A DNA stretch of 64,000 nucleotides from Streptomyces platensis (GTDB lineage: Bacteria; Actinomycetota; Actinomycetes; Streptomycetales; Streptomycetaceae): contig NZ_CP023691.1 in assembly GCF_008704855.1 (NCBI RefSeq), positions 8,370,001 to 8,434,000 of the forward strand, read 5' to 3'. The translations under genes and the position numbers were made by a program. Shown piece after piece: positions 8,790 through 18,061 of the stretch; the first letter of the stretch is position 1, and each line of letters begins with the position of its first letter. Under the pieces are notes generated by a model, which made no database searches, was not told where the DNA came from, and saw nothing but the letters and a program-made list of their open reading frames with translations.

Positions 8790-9823
8790 TCATGGCGCGA
8801 GCAGGGCTCGCTTTCGGAGGAGGGCGAAGCCGGACCGGCCGAACATCTGGCGTTTGAGCATCTTGATCCGGTTGACGTGACCTTCGACGACACCCGAGTT
8901 CCAGGGAAGCGTGAGGCCGGCGATGACGGCTTGACGGTCGCGGTCGATGCCTGCGGCGAGGGTGTGGAGACTGGGAAGGTCGTCTTGCCGGACGGCGTCG
9001 AGCCTCTGCGGGAGTCGTTCGCCCTGGCGCTCGGTGAGCATGGTCGCGAAGGATCGGACGTGTCCGGTGAGGGCCTCCAGTTCGGGGCACTGAGCAAGGA
9101 CCATCTTGAGCCGCAACTGCTCGATTTCGGTGAGGGTTTCGGGGCGGCTGAGGATCCCTTGGAGACCGTTCGGGGCGACGGTGGCTTTGCCGTCACCGGT
9201 TGCGGTGACGTGCGCTTTTTCCTGATGTAGGCGTTGACAATCCCGTAGGTTCCCTTGTAGCCGAGCGGCACGATCTCTTCCCATAGCTTCCATGCGTTAC
9301 TCCAGCCCTCCGGCCCTTGCGCGTTGCATACTCATCAACGCCGACCACCCGCGGGGCCGGTGGTTCCGGTACGGGAAGGGCAGAGACCATCCGAAGTACC
9401 GTGCTGCGGCTGACAGAGACCCCGAAGACACCGGCCATGCGGGCGCCGGATCGGCCTGCGAGCGCAAGGCCGACAGCGGCCAGCGTCGAACGCAACCCTC
9501 GGTCCACCGACCGAACCGCCGGGTCAGCCCGACACCTGCTCGACGAAGGCCCGCCGATCGCACGAGGGGTTCCCGCACGTGGATCGGCGGACCCTCAAAC
9601 ACAGCACCACCCGTCTTCCCGCGCTGGGTGAATCAGCGGGAAACCGCAGGTAGGAGCCGTGCACCCGGCTCGACCGGACGCCGCAGGCCGGGCATACGGC
9701 CCCGACAGCCGTGCAGCAGGCTTCAATACGTACCGTCTCGTTGTTCACGTCTACCGACACCACCGCGACATCCGCGATCGACGGGAACAACAGCTGCTCC
9801 AGCCGGAGCACCACATCTTCCAC
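8790..9823 (-). pseudogene. ISL3-family transposase, degenerate
   Basis: Three pieces of one ISL3 transposase lie in order on the minus strand in different frames. The zinc-finger N-terminus (9823-9524) has C-P-A-C-G-V and C-G-N-P-S-C. The next piece (to about 9300) ends in V-V-G-V-D-E-Y-A-T-R-K-G, holding the first catalytic Asp. The C-terminus (to 8790) contains N-S-G-V-V-E-G and ends in M-L-K-R-Q-M-F-G. The central catalytic region that normally follows D-E-Y-A is deleted, so the element cannot move itself. Terminal inverted repeats were not found with confidence. Confidence 0.8.
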
Positions 9824-9945
9824 GAGCCGGAACTGTCATCCCCACCGAACCCGGGGCTGATCATTTTCGGGCAACTTCCGGGAGACTGCGGCGACTGCCA
9901 CCTGTCACTCTCAGTGGCGGCTCCACAGTTGTTGAGCTAGACCCA

Positions 9946-11586
9946 CTACTGCTCGATGAAGCCAGCGCTGCTCGTCCACGCGGCGCGCAGCGCCTTCTTG
10001 TCCACCTTGCCGACCTTGGTGGTCGGGAGCTGGTCAAGCAGCACCGTCTTCCGGGGCCTGTACAACTCGCCCAGCTCGGCGGTCACCGCTACGCCGACCG
10101 CCTCCGGGTCGATGTCAGCGCCCTCGGCCGCGGCCAGGAAGATCTGTACCGCTTCCCCGTACTCCTCGTCCGGCACACCCAGCGCCGCCGCATTGCGCAC
10201 GCCGGGCAGCGTGAGCAGGAAATCCTCCAGGACCCTGGAGTAGACGTTGTCGCTGGTGTGGCCGGTGACGATGATGTCCTTGGCCCGGTCGACGAGGTAG
10301 AGGTACCCCTCGGCGTCGAGATATCCCATGTCCCCGGTGCGCAGCCAGCCGTCGTGCAGCGCCGCCGCGGTCCGCTCCGGGTCCTCGTAGTAGCCGAGCA
10401 TCACCGTCTCGCCATGGACGCAGACCTCGCCGACCTGCCTGACGGGCAGTGCCTCCGCGCTGTCCTCACCGCGGATCTCGATCTGGACGCCGGGTATCGC
10501 GCGACCGCAGCTGCGCCAGAGTTCGGGGCGCCGGGGGCCCTCCGAGGCGAGCTCCTCCGCGGCGAACGCGGTGATACCGAGCGCCTCCGACTGCCCGTAC
10601 GCCTGGCTGAGCACGGGCCCGAAGACCTCGACCGCCTGCTGCAGCCGGCTGGGCGAGGTGGCCGCGCCGCCGACGACGATCCGCCGCAGCGCGGGCAGGA
10701 CGCCCGGCCTGCAGTCCGGGTGGTCGAGCACCGCGTACAGCATGGGCGGTACGAACATGGTGGCGGTGATCCGCTCCTCGCGCAGCACCGTCAGGGCCGC
10801 GCCCGCTTCGAACTCGGGCAGCACGACGAGGGTGGACCCCGTCACCAGGGCCTGGATCGAGGTGAGGTGGCCGCTGCCGTGCGTGAGCAGCGTGGCGGCG
10901 AGCACCCTGTCCGTGCTCGGGTCCATGGTCGGGAAGAACGTGGGGCCGGCGTCCTGCGCGGAGTCCGTCACCAGGTCGACCAGAGTGTCGTAGAGCCAGT
11001 GGGTGTGCGCGGCGAGCTTGGGGCGGCCCAGGGTTCCGCCGGTGTAGAAGACGGTGACGGCTTCGTCCGCTCCCGGGGCGGGCACGCCGTCGGGGCGCGC
11101 GTGCGGGCACTTGGCCGCCAGGGCCAGCAGGTCGGTGCACTGCTGCTCGCAGGGCCCGAGGCTGAGCAGTGCGGGGGCGTGGACGCTGCGGCCGGCCGCG
11201 TCGGCGGCCCGCCCGGCGAAGAGCGGGTCGGTGACCACGGCGCGCGCCCGGGACTGCTCGACGAGCGCGGCGAGTTCGCCGGGCCCCGGCTCGGGCGGCA
11301 GGAACACGACGCGGCAGCCGATGAGATGGACGGCGAGCTGTACGAGGACCGAGTCGACGCGGTTGGCCAGAAAAAGCCCCACTCCGTCGCCGGGCGCGAG
11401 CCCCTGCCCGCGCAGCGCATGCCCCAGCCTGAACAGCTCCCGCCGGGCCTCCCCTCTGGTCAGCCGCTGCGTCCCCTGGACGAGCGCCTCGGCGTCCTCG
11501 TCCGTGTTCCAGTGCTCCAGAATGCGGTCCACGTACGTCCGCGGCTCGGATATTTCCTGTGCGTTAACGATCACCCATACATGCAA
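9946..11586 (-). CDS. Acyl-AMP ligase (acyl-CoA synthetase family)
   Basis: An ANL-superfamily enzyme of about 546 residues that should adenylate a carboxylic acid and pass it to CoA or a carrier protein. Motifs visible: the P-loop Y-T-G-G-T-L-G-R-P-K (about residues 190-200), the adenine motif Q-A-Y-G-Q-S-E, the W-L-R-T-G-D-M-G-Y hinge motif, D-R-A-K-D-I-I-V and a C-terminal K-V-G-K-V-D-K-K with the catalytic lysine. The P-loop is unusual: the second Thr of the T-G-G-T-T-G consensus is Leu, and the Gly after P-K is also Leu. The start is uncertain: TTG at 11586 or GTG at 11574, neither with a good ribosome site. It lies 8 kb from the main biosynthetic locus, separated by remnants, so membership in that pathway is doubtful. 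Confidence 0.82.
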   Translation of the reverse strand: MHVWVIVNAQEISEPRTYVDRILEHWNTDEDAEALVQGTQRLTRGEARRELFRLGHALRGQGLAPGDGVGLFLANRVDSVLVQLAVHLIGCRVVFLPPEPGPGELAALVEQSRARAVVTDPLFAGRAADAAGRSVHAPALLSLGPCEQQCTDLLALAAKCPHARPDGVPAPGADEAVTVFYTGGTLGRPKLAAHTHWLYDTLVDLVTDSAQDAGPTFFPTMDPSTDRVLAATLLTHGSGHLTSIQALVTGSTLVVLPEFEAGAALTVLREERITATMFVPPMLYAVLDHPDCRPGVLPALRRIVVGGAATSPSRLQQAVEVFGPVLSQAYGQSEALGITAFAAEELASEGPRRPELWRSCGRAIPGVQIEIRGEDSAEALPVRQVGEVCVHGETVMLGYYEDPERTAAALHDGWLRTGDMGYLDAEGYLYLVDRAKDIIVTGHTSDNVYSRVLEDFLLTLPGVRNAAALGVPDEEYGEAVQIFLAAAEGADIDPEAVGVAVTAELGELYRPRKTVLLDQLPTTKVGKVDKKALRAAWTSSAGFIEQ

Positions 11587-12433
11587 ACATGCCGCTCAGC
11601 GGCCGTGGCCTCACGGGGGCCACCTTCGGCCATCGGCCGGCGGACGACCCTGCCCCGTGAGGCGAATTCGGTATCCGCAGGTCGCTTGCGCGTCTGAGAG
11701 AGCGCACCGAACGCCGCCATCATGGCGGGATATCACTCCCCGTGGTGGGGTCCCCACAGGCCCTTGCACGCAGACCTTCGGACCGACAGCAAGGTCGGCC
11801 CGACGCGCCGCCTGAACCACAGGCCGCTCCCTGCGGGGTGTGAAGCTCGCCCATGACCAGCACTCCACAGACGGCTGCCTGGCCCTGCACGGCGCACAGG
11901 CAATGCTCACGCGCGCTTCACCAGCCGCATCTTCATCCACGTTTTCATCAGAGCCCGTCGGCCTACAACCGGGCGCGAGCCGGGCAGCCGGTACGTCGCC
12001 CCGGCCCGCGCCCGGGCCCGGGCTGCTGGTATGTCGCCCCGGCCGGCGCGAGCCGGGCTGCTGCTACGTCGCCCCGGCCGGCGCGAGCCCGCCCTCGCCC
12101 GCACGCACCGCCATCGACTGCGGAAACTCACCTTGCAGGTCATCCTGCGCTGGCTTGTCCTCACCCTTCAACTCCGCAGATCTCTGGAAGGTAGTCGACG
12201 AGGCGGCCGGTGACACCGACCGTGGCCGCACCGTCGGTGACCCCTGCGTGCCTTCTTTGCGACCACGCCACCCCGCAGGCTTCCACCAGACCTCGCGCAG
12301 TGAGCGCAGACAGTCCTTCAGCAAGGACTGGTGCGCCGGCAGTCTCCGTCCGGGACACCTGGCCCCGGTCGCACTGTCAGTGCTGCTCCGTAGGCTGTCA
12401 AGGACGGCTCGTTCTGGGAGACGACGGGAGTAA
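11587..12433. other. Long intergenic region
   Basis: About 850 bases. The middle holds the GC-rich tandem repeat at 11974-12092. Short open frames around 12064-12358 on the minus strand have no recognisable domain. No gene is called. Confidence 0.4.
11974..12092. repeat. GC-rich tandem repeat, about 3.3 imperfect units
   Basis: An imperfect unit of about 36-40 bases is repeated. Each copy begins near CGCGAGCCGGGC, continues through a GCTGCTGGTATGTC-like part and ends in GTCGCCCCGGCC. Copies begin near 11974, 12009, 12046 and 12081, the last being cut short. Units are directly adjacent with no unique spacers, so this is not CRISPR. Confidence 0.65.
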
Positions 12434-13081
12434 ATGGTGCGCAGGCCGGTCGAGGGCGAGGTTCATGTTCACTACGGCCAGATCTATGTCGAGAGCGATC
12501 CGGACAGCTTCGGCCCGGACCTCGCGGAGGCGTTCGCCGGGCAGAGCGGGGGGCTGTGCGGGGCGGCGGTCCCCGGTGCGTTGTGGCTGACGACCGGACT
12601 GCACACAGGTGACGTCGGCTTCACCGTCGAAGTGCATGATCAGGCCCCGCCGCTGGATGCGGCCTGGGAGGACGTCGTGGAGGTGTCCTTCCGCCCCCGC
12701 TCAGGCAGCAGCGCGCTCGTGCGATGGGCGGGCGAGGACTCCTGGGAGCTGGATCTGGAAGAGACCGACTACCGGGTGCGCTACTGCGCCAAGGGCATGG
12801 ACGAGGCAGACCAGCGGGACACCCGGCTGGACCATGAGCCTCAACTGGACTGCTATCTGCTGCAGTTCTGGCCCGCTCCGCCCGAACCGGACAGCGTCCT
12901 GCGCCAGACCTCGGCGATCGCCGCTTACTGGCACGACTACGCCCGCAAGCAGCCGCCCCCGCCCACACCCGCAGAACGCGCCGAAGCCGAACGCCTCGCC
13001 CGCCTCGCGCAGGAACAGGCAGACGAAGAACGCCGCCTCGCCTACGAAAGATGGGAATGGGGCGGGCACCTGCGCAAATGA
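12434..13081 (+). CDS. Hypothetical protein
   Basis: A 215-residue acidic, soluble protein with no signal peptide. It opens with E-V-H-V-H-Y-G-Q-I-Y-V-E-S, a beta-rich part follows, then F-W-P-A-P-P-E-P-D-S-V-L-R-Q-T-S in the centre. The last 50 residues form a charged helix rich in Glu, Arg and Ala, likely a coiled coil (about 165-205). Proteins with this F-W-P-A-P-P motif recur in Streptomyces genomes, to my recollection without known function. Coding character is strong (GC-rich third positions, no frameshift). It may belong to the many small polymorphic-toxin-associated families, but nothing here proves that. Confidence 0.75.
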   Translation: MVRRPVEGEVHVHYGQIYVESDPDSFGPDLAEAFAGQSGGLCGAAVPGALWLTTGLHTGDVGFTVEVHDQAPPLDAAWEDVVEVSFRPRSGSSALVRWAGEDSWELDLEETDYRVRYCAKGMDEADQRDTRLDHEPQLDCYLLQFWPAPPEPDSVLRQTSAIAAYWHDYARKQPPPPTPAERAEAERLARLAQEQADEERRLAYERWEWGGHLRK

Positions 13082-13494
13082 TCCTTTCAGCGTCTTTCAG
13101 GTCCTTGCCGGGTTATGCGCCTGATTCTCCCCACGCGCTCCCCAGCGGCTCAGATACTCCCCAGATTCTCCCCAGGGAGCGTCACGATCACGGGCGGCGG
13201 CGAGGCGGGAGCGGCGACTTGCCGCAGGCACGTTGAGTGACCGCCGTGTGCGGACGGCTTTGAGGCGCACGCTCCCCTCGTGGTCAGTCGTGTTGGAGGT
13301 GAGCAGACGGCCGGTGACCTGACGCAATGGAGAGCACGAGCAGGAGGACCGCTGGCCTCGGGGGCCAACCTGGCGCATGTGGTAGACCGCGTCTCGTGCG
13401 GTCCAGGTGGTCCACGTGGAGAGCGTTAGCGCAGGTCAGATATTCGTAGCCCAAGCGCATCGACGCTGTTGGTGAGACGCCCGTGAGACGAGAA
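13082..13494. other. Intergenic with repeated CTCCCCA motif
   Basis: About 410 bases. Between 13120 and 13180 the heptamer CTCCCCA occurs five times at irregular spacing. No gene is recognisable, and the right end is the truncation point of the IS701 remnant. Confidence 0.4.
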
Positions 13495-14420
13495 GTCTTA
13501 CCTCCGGTTCGAGGGCCGGGCGCTGGTCGACCGGGAGCTCTATCTGCCGAAGTCCTGGACGGGTGACACGGACCGGTGCCGGGCGGCGGGCGAACCCGAG
13601 AACCGGGGTTTCGCGACCAAGGGCGAGCTGGCCCGGGCGGTGATCCTGCGAGCCCTGGCCTCGCCCCTGCCCATTGCCTGGGTGACCGGCGACTGCGCCT
13701 ACGGCCAGGAATGGCGCATGCGCCGCACTTTGGAAGAAGCCGGTGTCGGTTACGTCCTGGCGGTGCCGAAGTCCCAGCCGCTTCACGCCCCCTACGGACG
13801 GATCGACCACGCCATCGCCCAGGCACCACAGGAAGCCTGGGGACGATTGTCCTGCGGCGACGGCGCGAAGGGTCCACGACTCTACGACTGTGCTTCCGCC
13901 CGCCCGCCGGCCATCGATGTCTTCGACGGCGACGCACCGACGCACGATCGGTGGATGCTGGCCCGCCGCAACCTGGCCAGGCCGGAGGAGACCGCCTACT
14001 ACATGGCTTACGCGCCCAACGGCACCACGGTCGGCGACTTGGTGCGGGTCGCCGGCTCACGATGGGCGATCGAGGAAGCCTTCCAGGCGGCAAAGGACGA
14101 ATGCGGCCTGGACCAGTACGAAGTCCGCCGATATCCGGGCTGGTACCGGCACATCACCCTGGCCATGCCCGCCCACGCCTTCCTTTCCGCCCTCGCGGCC
14201 AGGACCACCGAAAAAGGGGCCGCAGAAACGACACCACCAGCACCAGCGCTCTCACCGTGGCAGAGGTCGGGCGACTCCTGGACGTTCTGCTTCCCCGCCC
14301 CGAGCCCCGCAACGGCCCCATCGCACACGCCTGAGCTGGTCTCACTGGCGCAGACGTCACCAAGCCACAGTCCGGCACTGCCACTACCGAAGAAGAACCA
14401 GCTCAGGCAACGATTTCTGA
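13495..14420 (+). pseudogene. IS701-family transposase, C-terminal half with frameshifts
   Basis: Reading begins mid-protein at Y-L-R-F-E-G-R-A-L-V-D and continues through the DDE core: V-T-G-D-C-A-Y-G, then S-R-W-A-I-E-E-A-F-Q-A-A-K with the catalytic Glu region and Y-P-G-W-Y-R-H-I-T-L-A. After about 14215 the frame changes (L-T-V-A-E-V-G-R-L-L-D-V-L in one frame, then W-S-H-W-R-R-R-H-Q in another), so the tail has at least two frameshifts. The N-terminal half is missing. Not mobile by itself. Confidence 0.82.
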
Positions 14421-14455
14421 CTGGAGTACTAGACGATGGCGGCAGTTGTGGGAGA

Positions 14456-14854
14456 TCAGTGGCCCATGGAACTGAGCTTGTCTCGTAGTGACGTCGATTC
14501 CTTCGAGACAGTGACATCAGGGATAGCCATGAGGCGGTTCACCAGGGCAGCTGTCTCGTTCAAGCAGGCAGGGCGAGTGACGTTCTCGATGACCCAGGTG
14601 TCGTCCTTGGGGTAGAACTCTGCATCGCCTCCTGTGTCGACCACGACGATGGGGCCGACAGTGGTCTTGGTCCCGTCGTGCTCGAAGACGATGTCTGCCA
14701 CCCCGTACCAGGGGTTCTCCCATCCATGGTTTTCAGGCCCCATGGTGAGCGTCAGGCGATCGATCTTGTTGTCCTCAACCGTGAAGCTGATGTCCTTCGT
14801 CTTCTCGTAGGGAGTCTTCGGCAGCTTGTCGGGCAGGGGGAAGTCGTAGTTCAT
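14456..14854 (-). CDS. Hypothetical protein
   Basis: A 132-residue protein with an even mix of charged and aromatic residues and no membrane segment. It has several short beta-type stretches (T-L-T-M-G-P-E-N-H-G-W-E and G-P-I-V-V-V-D-T-G-G-D-A) and a conserved-looking T-W-V-I-E-N-V near residue 90. Codon use has more A/T than neighbouring genes. It may be a truncated protein, since its 3' end abuts the IS701 remnant. No function can be given. Confidence 0.55.
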   Translation of the reverse strand: MNYDFPLPDKLPKTPYEKTKDISFTVEDNKIDRLTLTMGPENHGWENPWYGVADIVFEHDGTKTTVGPIVVVDTGGDAEFYPKDDTWVIENVTRPACLNETAALVNRLMAIPDVTVSKESTSLRDKLSSMGH

Positions 14855-14878
14855 GGAGATTGCCAGGTCCCCTCCGAT

Positions 14879-15310
14879 CTAATGGCATCCCGGCAGGCTT
14901 CCGGCCTCACGCATTCGCAACGTGGCTTTGGGCGCCCTTGCCCAGACGACCGCACGCCGTCCGAAGGCGCCGGAGCCGAAGCCGCCCATCTCAGCCGTGA
15001 CGTACTCAGCCCACCGGCGGAGGCTCGCGGCCGGAAGGAACTCGGCCATGCCGGCAAGTGCGTGCGACCGCTCGGTGGCGAAGGGAATCCCGGGCAACAG
15101 GGCGAACGCCGCAGCCTCCTCACCGAGTTCGGCGTACCTCACCGCCGCGGCCGCCAAGAGATGCCCGCGTGCGACGGGGGACAGCCGTATCGAGCAGACC
15201 GGGCAGGGCCAGGTGTCCGGCGATGAAGTCCAGCACCCACTCCGCGTGCCCGGCGGCCGCGATCGCGCGGAGCAACTCCCGCCGGTCGGCCCGCTCCGGC
15301 TCCTCGGACA
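14879..15310 (-). pseudogene. Remnant of a hypothetical protein, frameshifted
   Basis: On the minus strand one frame gives R-R-E-L-L-R-A-I-A-A-A-G-H-A-E-W-V-L (about 15270-15210). Another frame continues with A-A-A-V-R-Y-A-E-L-G-E-E-A-A-A-F-A-L-L-P to a stop near 14879. Together they look like one alanine-rich helical protein interrupted by a frameshift near 15170. The 5' end is replaced by the pyrG fragment. No family was recognised. Confidence 0.45.
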
Positions 15311-15325
15311 GCCGTGCACCGAGGG

Positions 15326-15506
15326 GGTGGAGTTCGCGCCCTGGATCCCGGCCAGGTTGCGGGCCGCCTCAATGACCACGCACTGGAGGCCCAGGCACAG
15401 GCCGAGCAGCGGGAGCTTATTCTCCCGGGCGTAGGTGATCGCGCCGACCTTGCCGTCGACACCGCGGTCGCCGAAGCCGCCGGGGATGCAGACCGCGTCG
15501 CAGTCC
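15326..15506 (-). pseudogene. Internal fragment of CTP synthase (pyrG)
   Basis: About 60 residues match the glutamine amidotransferase domain of CTP synthase without interruption: C-I-P-G-G-F-G-D-R-G-V, G-A-I-T-Y-A-R-E-N-K, the nucleophile elbow G-L-C-L-G-L-Q with the catalytic cysteine, and E-A-A-R-N-L-A-G-I. Both ends are cut: one by an IS5 transposase tail, the other by an unrelated remnant. The synthetase domain is absent, so it is a dead copy. A full pyrG must lie elsewhere because the enzyme is essential. Confidence 0.85.
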
Positions 15507-15639
15507 CATCGAACGCACCATGTCCTGGCTGACCGGCTACCGCCGTCTCAACCACCGCTACTAGCGTAAACCCGGCAATTACCTGGCCCTTTTCGGACTG
15601 GCATCCGCTCTCTGTTGTGCAAACGGCTTCTCAAACTGA
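15505..15639 (+). pseudogene. IS5-type transposase, C-terminal remnant with stop
   Basis: The plus strand reads I-E-R-T-M-S-W-L-T-G-Y-R-R-L-N-H-R-Y, a TAG stop, then R-K-P-G-N-Y-L-A-L-F-G-L-A-S-A-L-C-C. This is the highly typical tail of an IS5-group DDE transposase, with the last catalytic Glu in I-E-R-T. The normal residue after H-R-Y is Glu or Arg, so the stop is a mutation. The upstream part is cut exactly at the pyrG fragment. Confidence 0.82.
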
Positions 15640-15663
15640 GCATGTTTGACACAGTCTCAGTTG

Positions 15664-17046
15664 TCATCCGTCAGTACGTGTTCGGTGGCTCCATCGACCG
15701 GCAGCAGGATCCCAAGCCGAGACAAGTGGAGACCCTCCCCTATCACCTCTGGCACACCAGGCATCCTCGAACCAGGACACAACAGGGCAACTTTCTGAGA
15801 ATCCCTCAAGTTGGGCGAAATTGACCGCCGGCAATTGCCCCAGGGCCTCAGCCGGCGTGCCTTCGAAAAGGTGGACTCGGACGCCGTGTTCCTCAAGCAA
15901 CAGCATGACTTGGCCCGCGGATTGGGCGTCGACCGCAGCTGACTCGCCTTGCCCCCTCACAAAACGCCGCACGGCAGAACGAGTTGCGTGGTCGATCGCT
16001 CCCGCAAGCTTAGTACCAAAGCTCGACGCCAACGCTTGCACGAACGGAGCTAGCGCCATGGTGACCATCACGGTTTGCCAGTCGATGGAACCAACGGGGA
16101 ATCCGGCGGAGCCGACACCCGGGTCGTTCGGCGTCTGCGCACCCGGCACGATGCTGGGCGCCACCGGGCGCAGCAACTGGGCTACGCGCAGACACTCGCC
16201 GCGCATCATGGCGCTCGGAAGACGCTCGTTCGGGCTCTTCTCCAGCGCACGGGCGACCAACGCGTCCACGGCCGACGGCAGCGAACGGTTGATCGAGGAT
16301 GGTGCAACAGGCTCCTCCTGCACATGCGCGTACGCGATTGCCAGCGGCGAGTCCTTGTCGAACGGCAGCCGCCCCGTGACCAGTTGGAACAGCATGACGC
16401 CGACCGAGTACACGTTGGACCGTGCATCCTCGCCCCGGCCCAGCACCTGCTCCGGGGCGAGGTACTGAGGCATGCCGACCACTATGCCGGTCTGGGTCAT
16501 TGATGTGACGTCGGACTGCATGGCGCGGGCGATGCCGAAGTCCGTTACCTTGACGACGTTCCGTCTCGTCATCATCACATTGCCCGGCTTGATGCCCCGG
16601 TGGACCAGGCCCATCTCATGGCCAGTCTCCAGGGCCGCGAGCACATCCGCGGTGATCTTAAGGGCCTTGTCGGCCGGCATCGCGCCGTGTTGCGCGACCT
16701 CCGCCTCGAGCACTGAGCCGAGCGGCTTGCCCTCGACATACTCCATCACGATATACGGCGTCGTCACGCCGCCGAGATCGTCCTCGCCTATGCCGAAGAC
16801 CGAGACGATGTTCGTGTGCCTGAGTTTCGCCATGGCCTTGGCCTCGCGCCGAAACCGCTCACGGAAGACCTGATCCCGCCCGAGCTCGGTATGCAGCAAC
16901 TTGATCGCCACCTGCCGGTCGAGTACCGAATCGTAGGCGAGATGGACCGAAGCCATGCAGCCCTGGCCGAGCAGATCACGCAGCTGGTAACGCCCGGCGG
17001 CGACCGAACGTCCCGCGTACCCGCCCGGTGTGTCGTCCTGGTTCAT
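15664..17046 (-). CDS. Serine/threonine kinase-fold protein lacking catalytic Asp (probable pseudokinase)
   Basis: A 460-residue PknB-like kinase domain (about 15-290) followed by a C-terminal region without a membrane segment. Lys49 (V-A-I-K) and the D-F-G metal site (169-171) are kept. However, the catalytic loop reads H-R-G-I-K-P-G-N, with Gly151 in place of the catalytic Asp. The glycine loop is G-Q-G-C-M-A-S (Gly to Cys at 30), and the subdomain IX Asp is Asn211 (A-R-S-N-V-Y-S). These are three key positions in an otherwise ordinary kinase sequence. The C-terminal 150 residues (P-F-V-Q-A-L-A-S-S-F-G-T-K-L onward) match nothing I know. The start ATG at 17046 has a GGGGGAC ribosome site. 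It may be a scaffold or a gene losing function. Confidence 0.8.
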   Translation of the reverse strand: MNQDDTPGGYAGRSVAAGRYQLRDLLGQGCMASVHLAYDSVLDRQVAIKLLHTELGRDQVFRERFRREAKAMAKLRHTNIVSVFGIGEDDLGGVTTPYIVMEYVEGKPLGSVLEAEVAQHGAMPADKALKITADVLAALETGHEMGLVHRGIKPGNVMMTRRNVVKVTDFGIARAMQSDVTSMTQTGIVVGMPQYLAPEQVLGRGEDARSNVYSVGVMLFQLVTGRLPFDKDSPLAIAYAHVQEEPVAPSSINRSLPSAVDALVARALEKSPNERLPSAMMRGECLRVAQLLRPVAPSIVPGAQTPNDPGVGSAGFPVGSIDWQTVMVTMALAPFVQALASSFGTKLAGAIDHATRSAVRRFVRGQGESAAVDAQSAGQVMLLLEEHGVRVHLFEGTPAEALGQLPAVNFAQLEGFSESCPVVSWFEDAWCARGDRGGSPLVSAWDPAAGRWSHRTRTDG

Positions 17047-17175
17047 GTTCTGCGTCCCCCATCGGTGCAGCTGGCATAAGCCGGGCGGCTCCCGCGATCC
17101 ACTGCCGCATTCTCGGCCAAGTCTGCCGAAGGGCACTGACACGTCAAGCGCGAGAGAACCACACCAACTAGAGCG

Positions 17176-17366
17176 GTTCACCTCCGCCTGCGCGGAGAGC
17201 ACACCGCCGAACAGATCCTCGCCAACGCCGCCCTCGGTTCACGTCCGCCTGCGCGGAGAGCACTGGCGCTGGAGGTGGGGATGGCCGCGGAGATCCGGCC
17301 CACCTCCGCCTGCGCGGAGAGCACAGCCGGGGTCGCCGCATCCTCACGTGACTTTCCGGCCCACCT
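17176..17366 (-). CRISPR. Mini CRISPR array, type I-E-like, three repeats and a truncated fourth
   Basis: Three 28-base repeats at 17176-17203, 17236-17263 and 17297-17324 share the core CCGCCTGCGCGGAGAGCAC. They differ only at their left ends (GGTTCACCT, GGTTCACGT and GGCCCACCT). Spacers are 32, 33 and 33 bases long and unrelated to each other. A fourth unit at 17358 keeps only GGCCCACCT. On the minus strand the repeat reads GTGCTCTCCGCGCAGGCGGA, close to the type I-E repeat usual in Streptomyces (GTGCTCCCCGCGC start, palindromic centre). No cas gene is present in the window. The array abuts the kinase-like gene. Confidence 0.85.
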
Positions 17367-18061
17367 TTTAGTGCTGGCTCCTTACCGCGGCAGCGGTGAT
17401 ATGGCAAACGCGCAGGTGAGGGCGGTGTGCATCTGGGGTGGATCTTGAGGGGTGCTGGCTCGGTGCTGACCTGGAGGCACCCCTCAGCACCTGTCATCAC
17501 CTGTCCCGTGCTGGTCTGGTGCTGGCTACGGGGTATCAAGGGCTGCCATTGAGCATTCTGCTGGCCGATTCGGCTTATCCCTTGGCTGCTCGGAAGTGGC
17601 AAGGCGTGCACGGTCGTTGCCGTCGTGGCGCAGATAGTCGCCATGGTGTGACGGTGGCGCTCAAGCCAGTGCCTGAATGGAAGTAGCTCGAACATTGAGA
17701 TCCCATTCGGCGTGCTCCGTGCTTGTGGTGACTGACTTGTTGGACGGTCTCGACACATCTTGAGTCCCGCAGCGGAGCGCAGGAGGGATTGTCTGGGAAG
17801 GCTACGGACGCCCCTGTGCCCCTTCGTCGGAACGCGGACGGGCCCGCGACACCGTGTCGGTCGGCATCATTGTGGTGGTGCTCGGAGTGCGAGTGGTGAA
17901 AGCGCGGACGCAATTGCCCTGACCTGTTCCCGATGACGCATCATGTGGAGTGCGTTGTGGTGCTGGAGAAGGCGACTAAGGGTGTCTGACCTGCGGTTTT
18001 GTTGATGTGCATCATGTGCGGTGTGGGCGTTACGGGTGATATCTTGGCGCTGAAATGACGC
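17367..18061. other. Intergenic, no recognisable gene
   Basis: About 700 bases with average composition. Between 17450 and 17530 several GTGCTGG and CAGCACC boxes repeat in both orientations. No open frame has a recognisable domain. Confidence 0.4.

Noticed and set aside
11974..12092. CRISPR-like repeats
   Set aside because: The units are directly adjacent and vary throughout; there are no unique spacers.
15664..17202. A longer kinase starting at 17202
   Set aside because: The extra codons read through the first CRISPR repeat. The ATG at 17046 has a ribosome site and the usual N-terminus.
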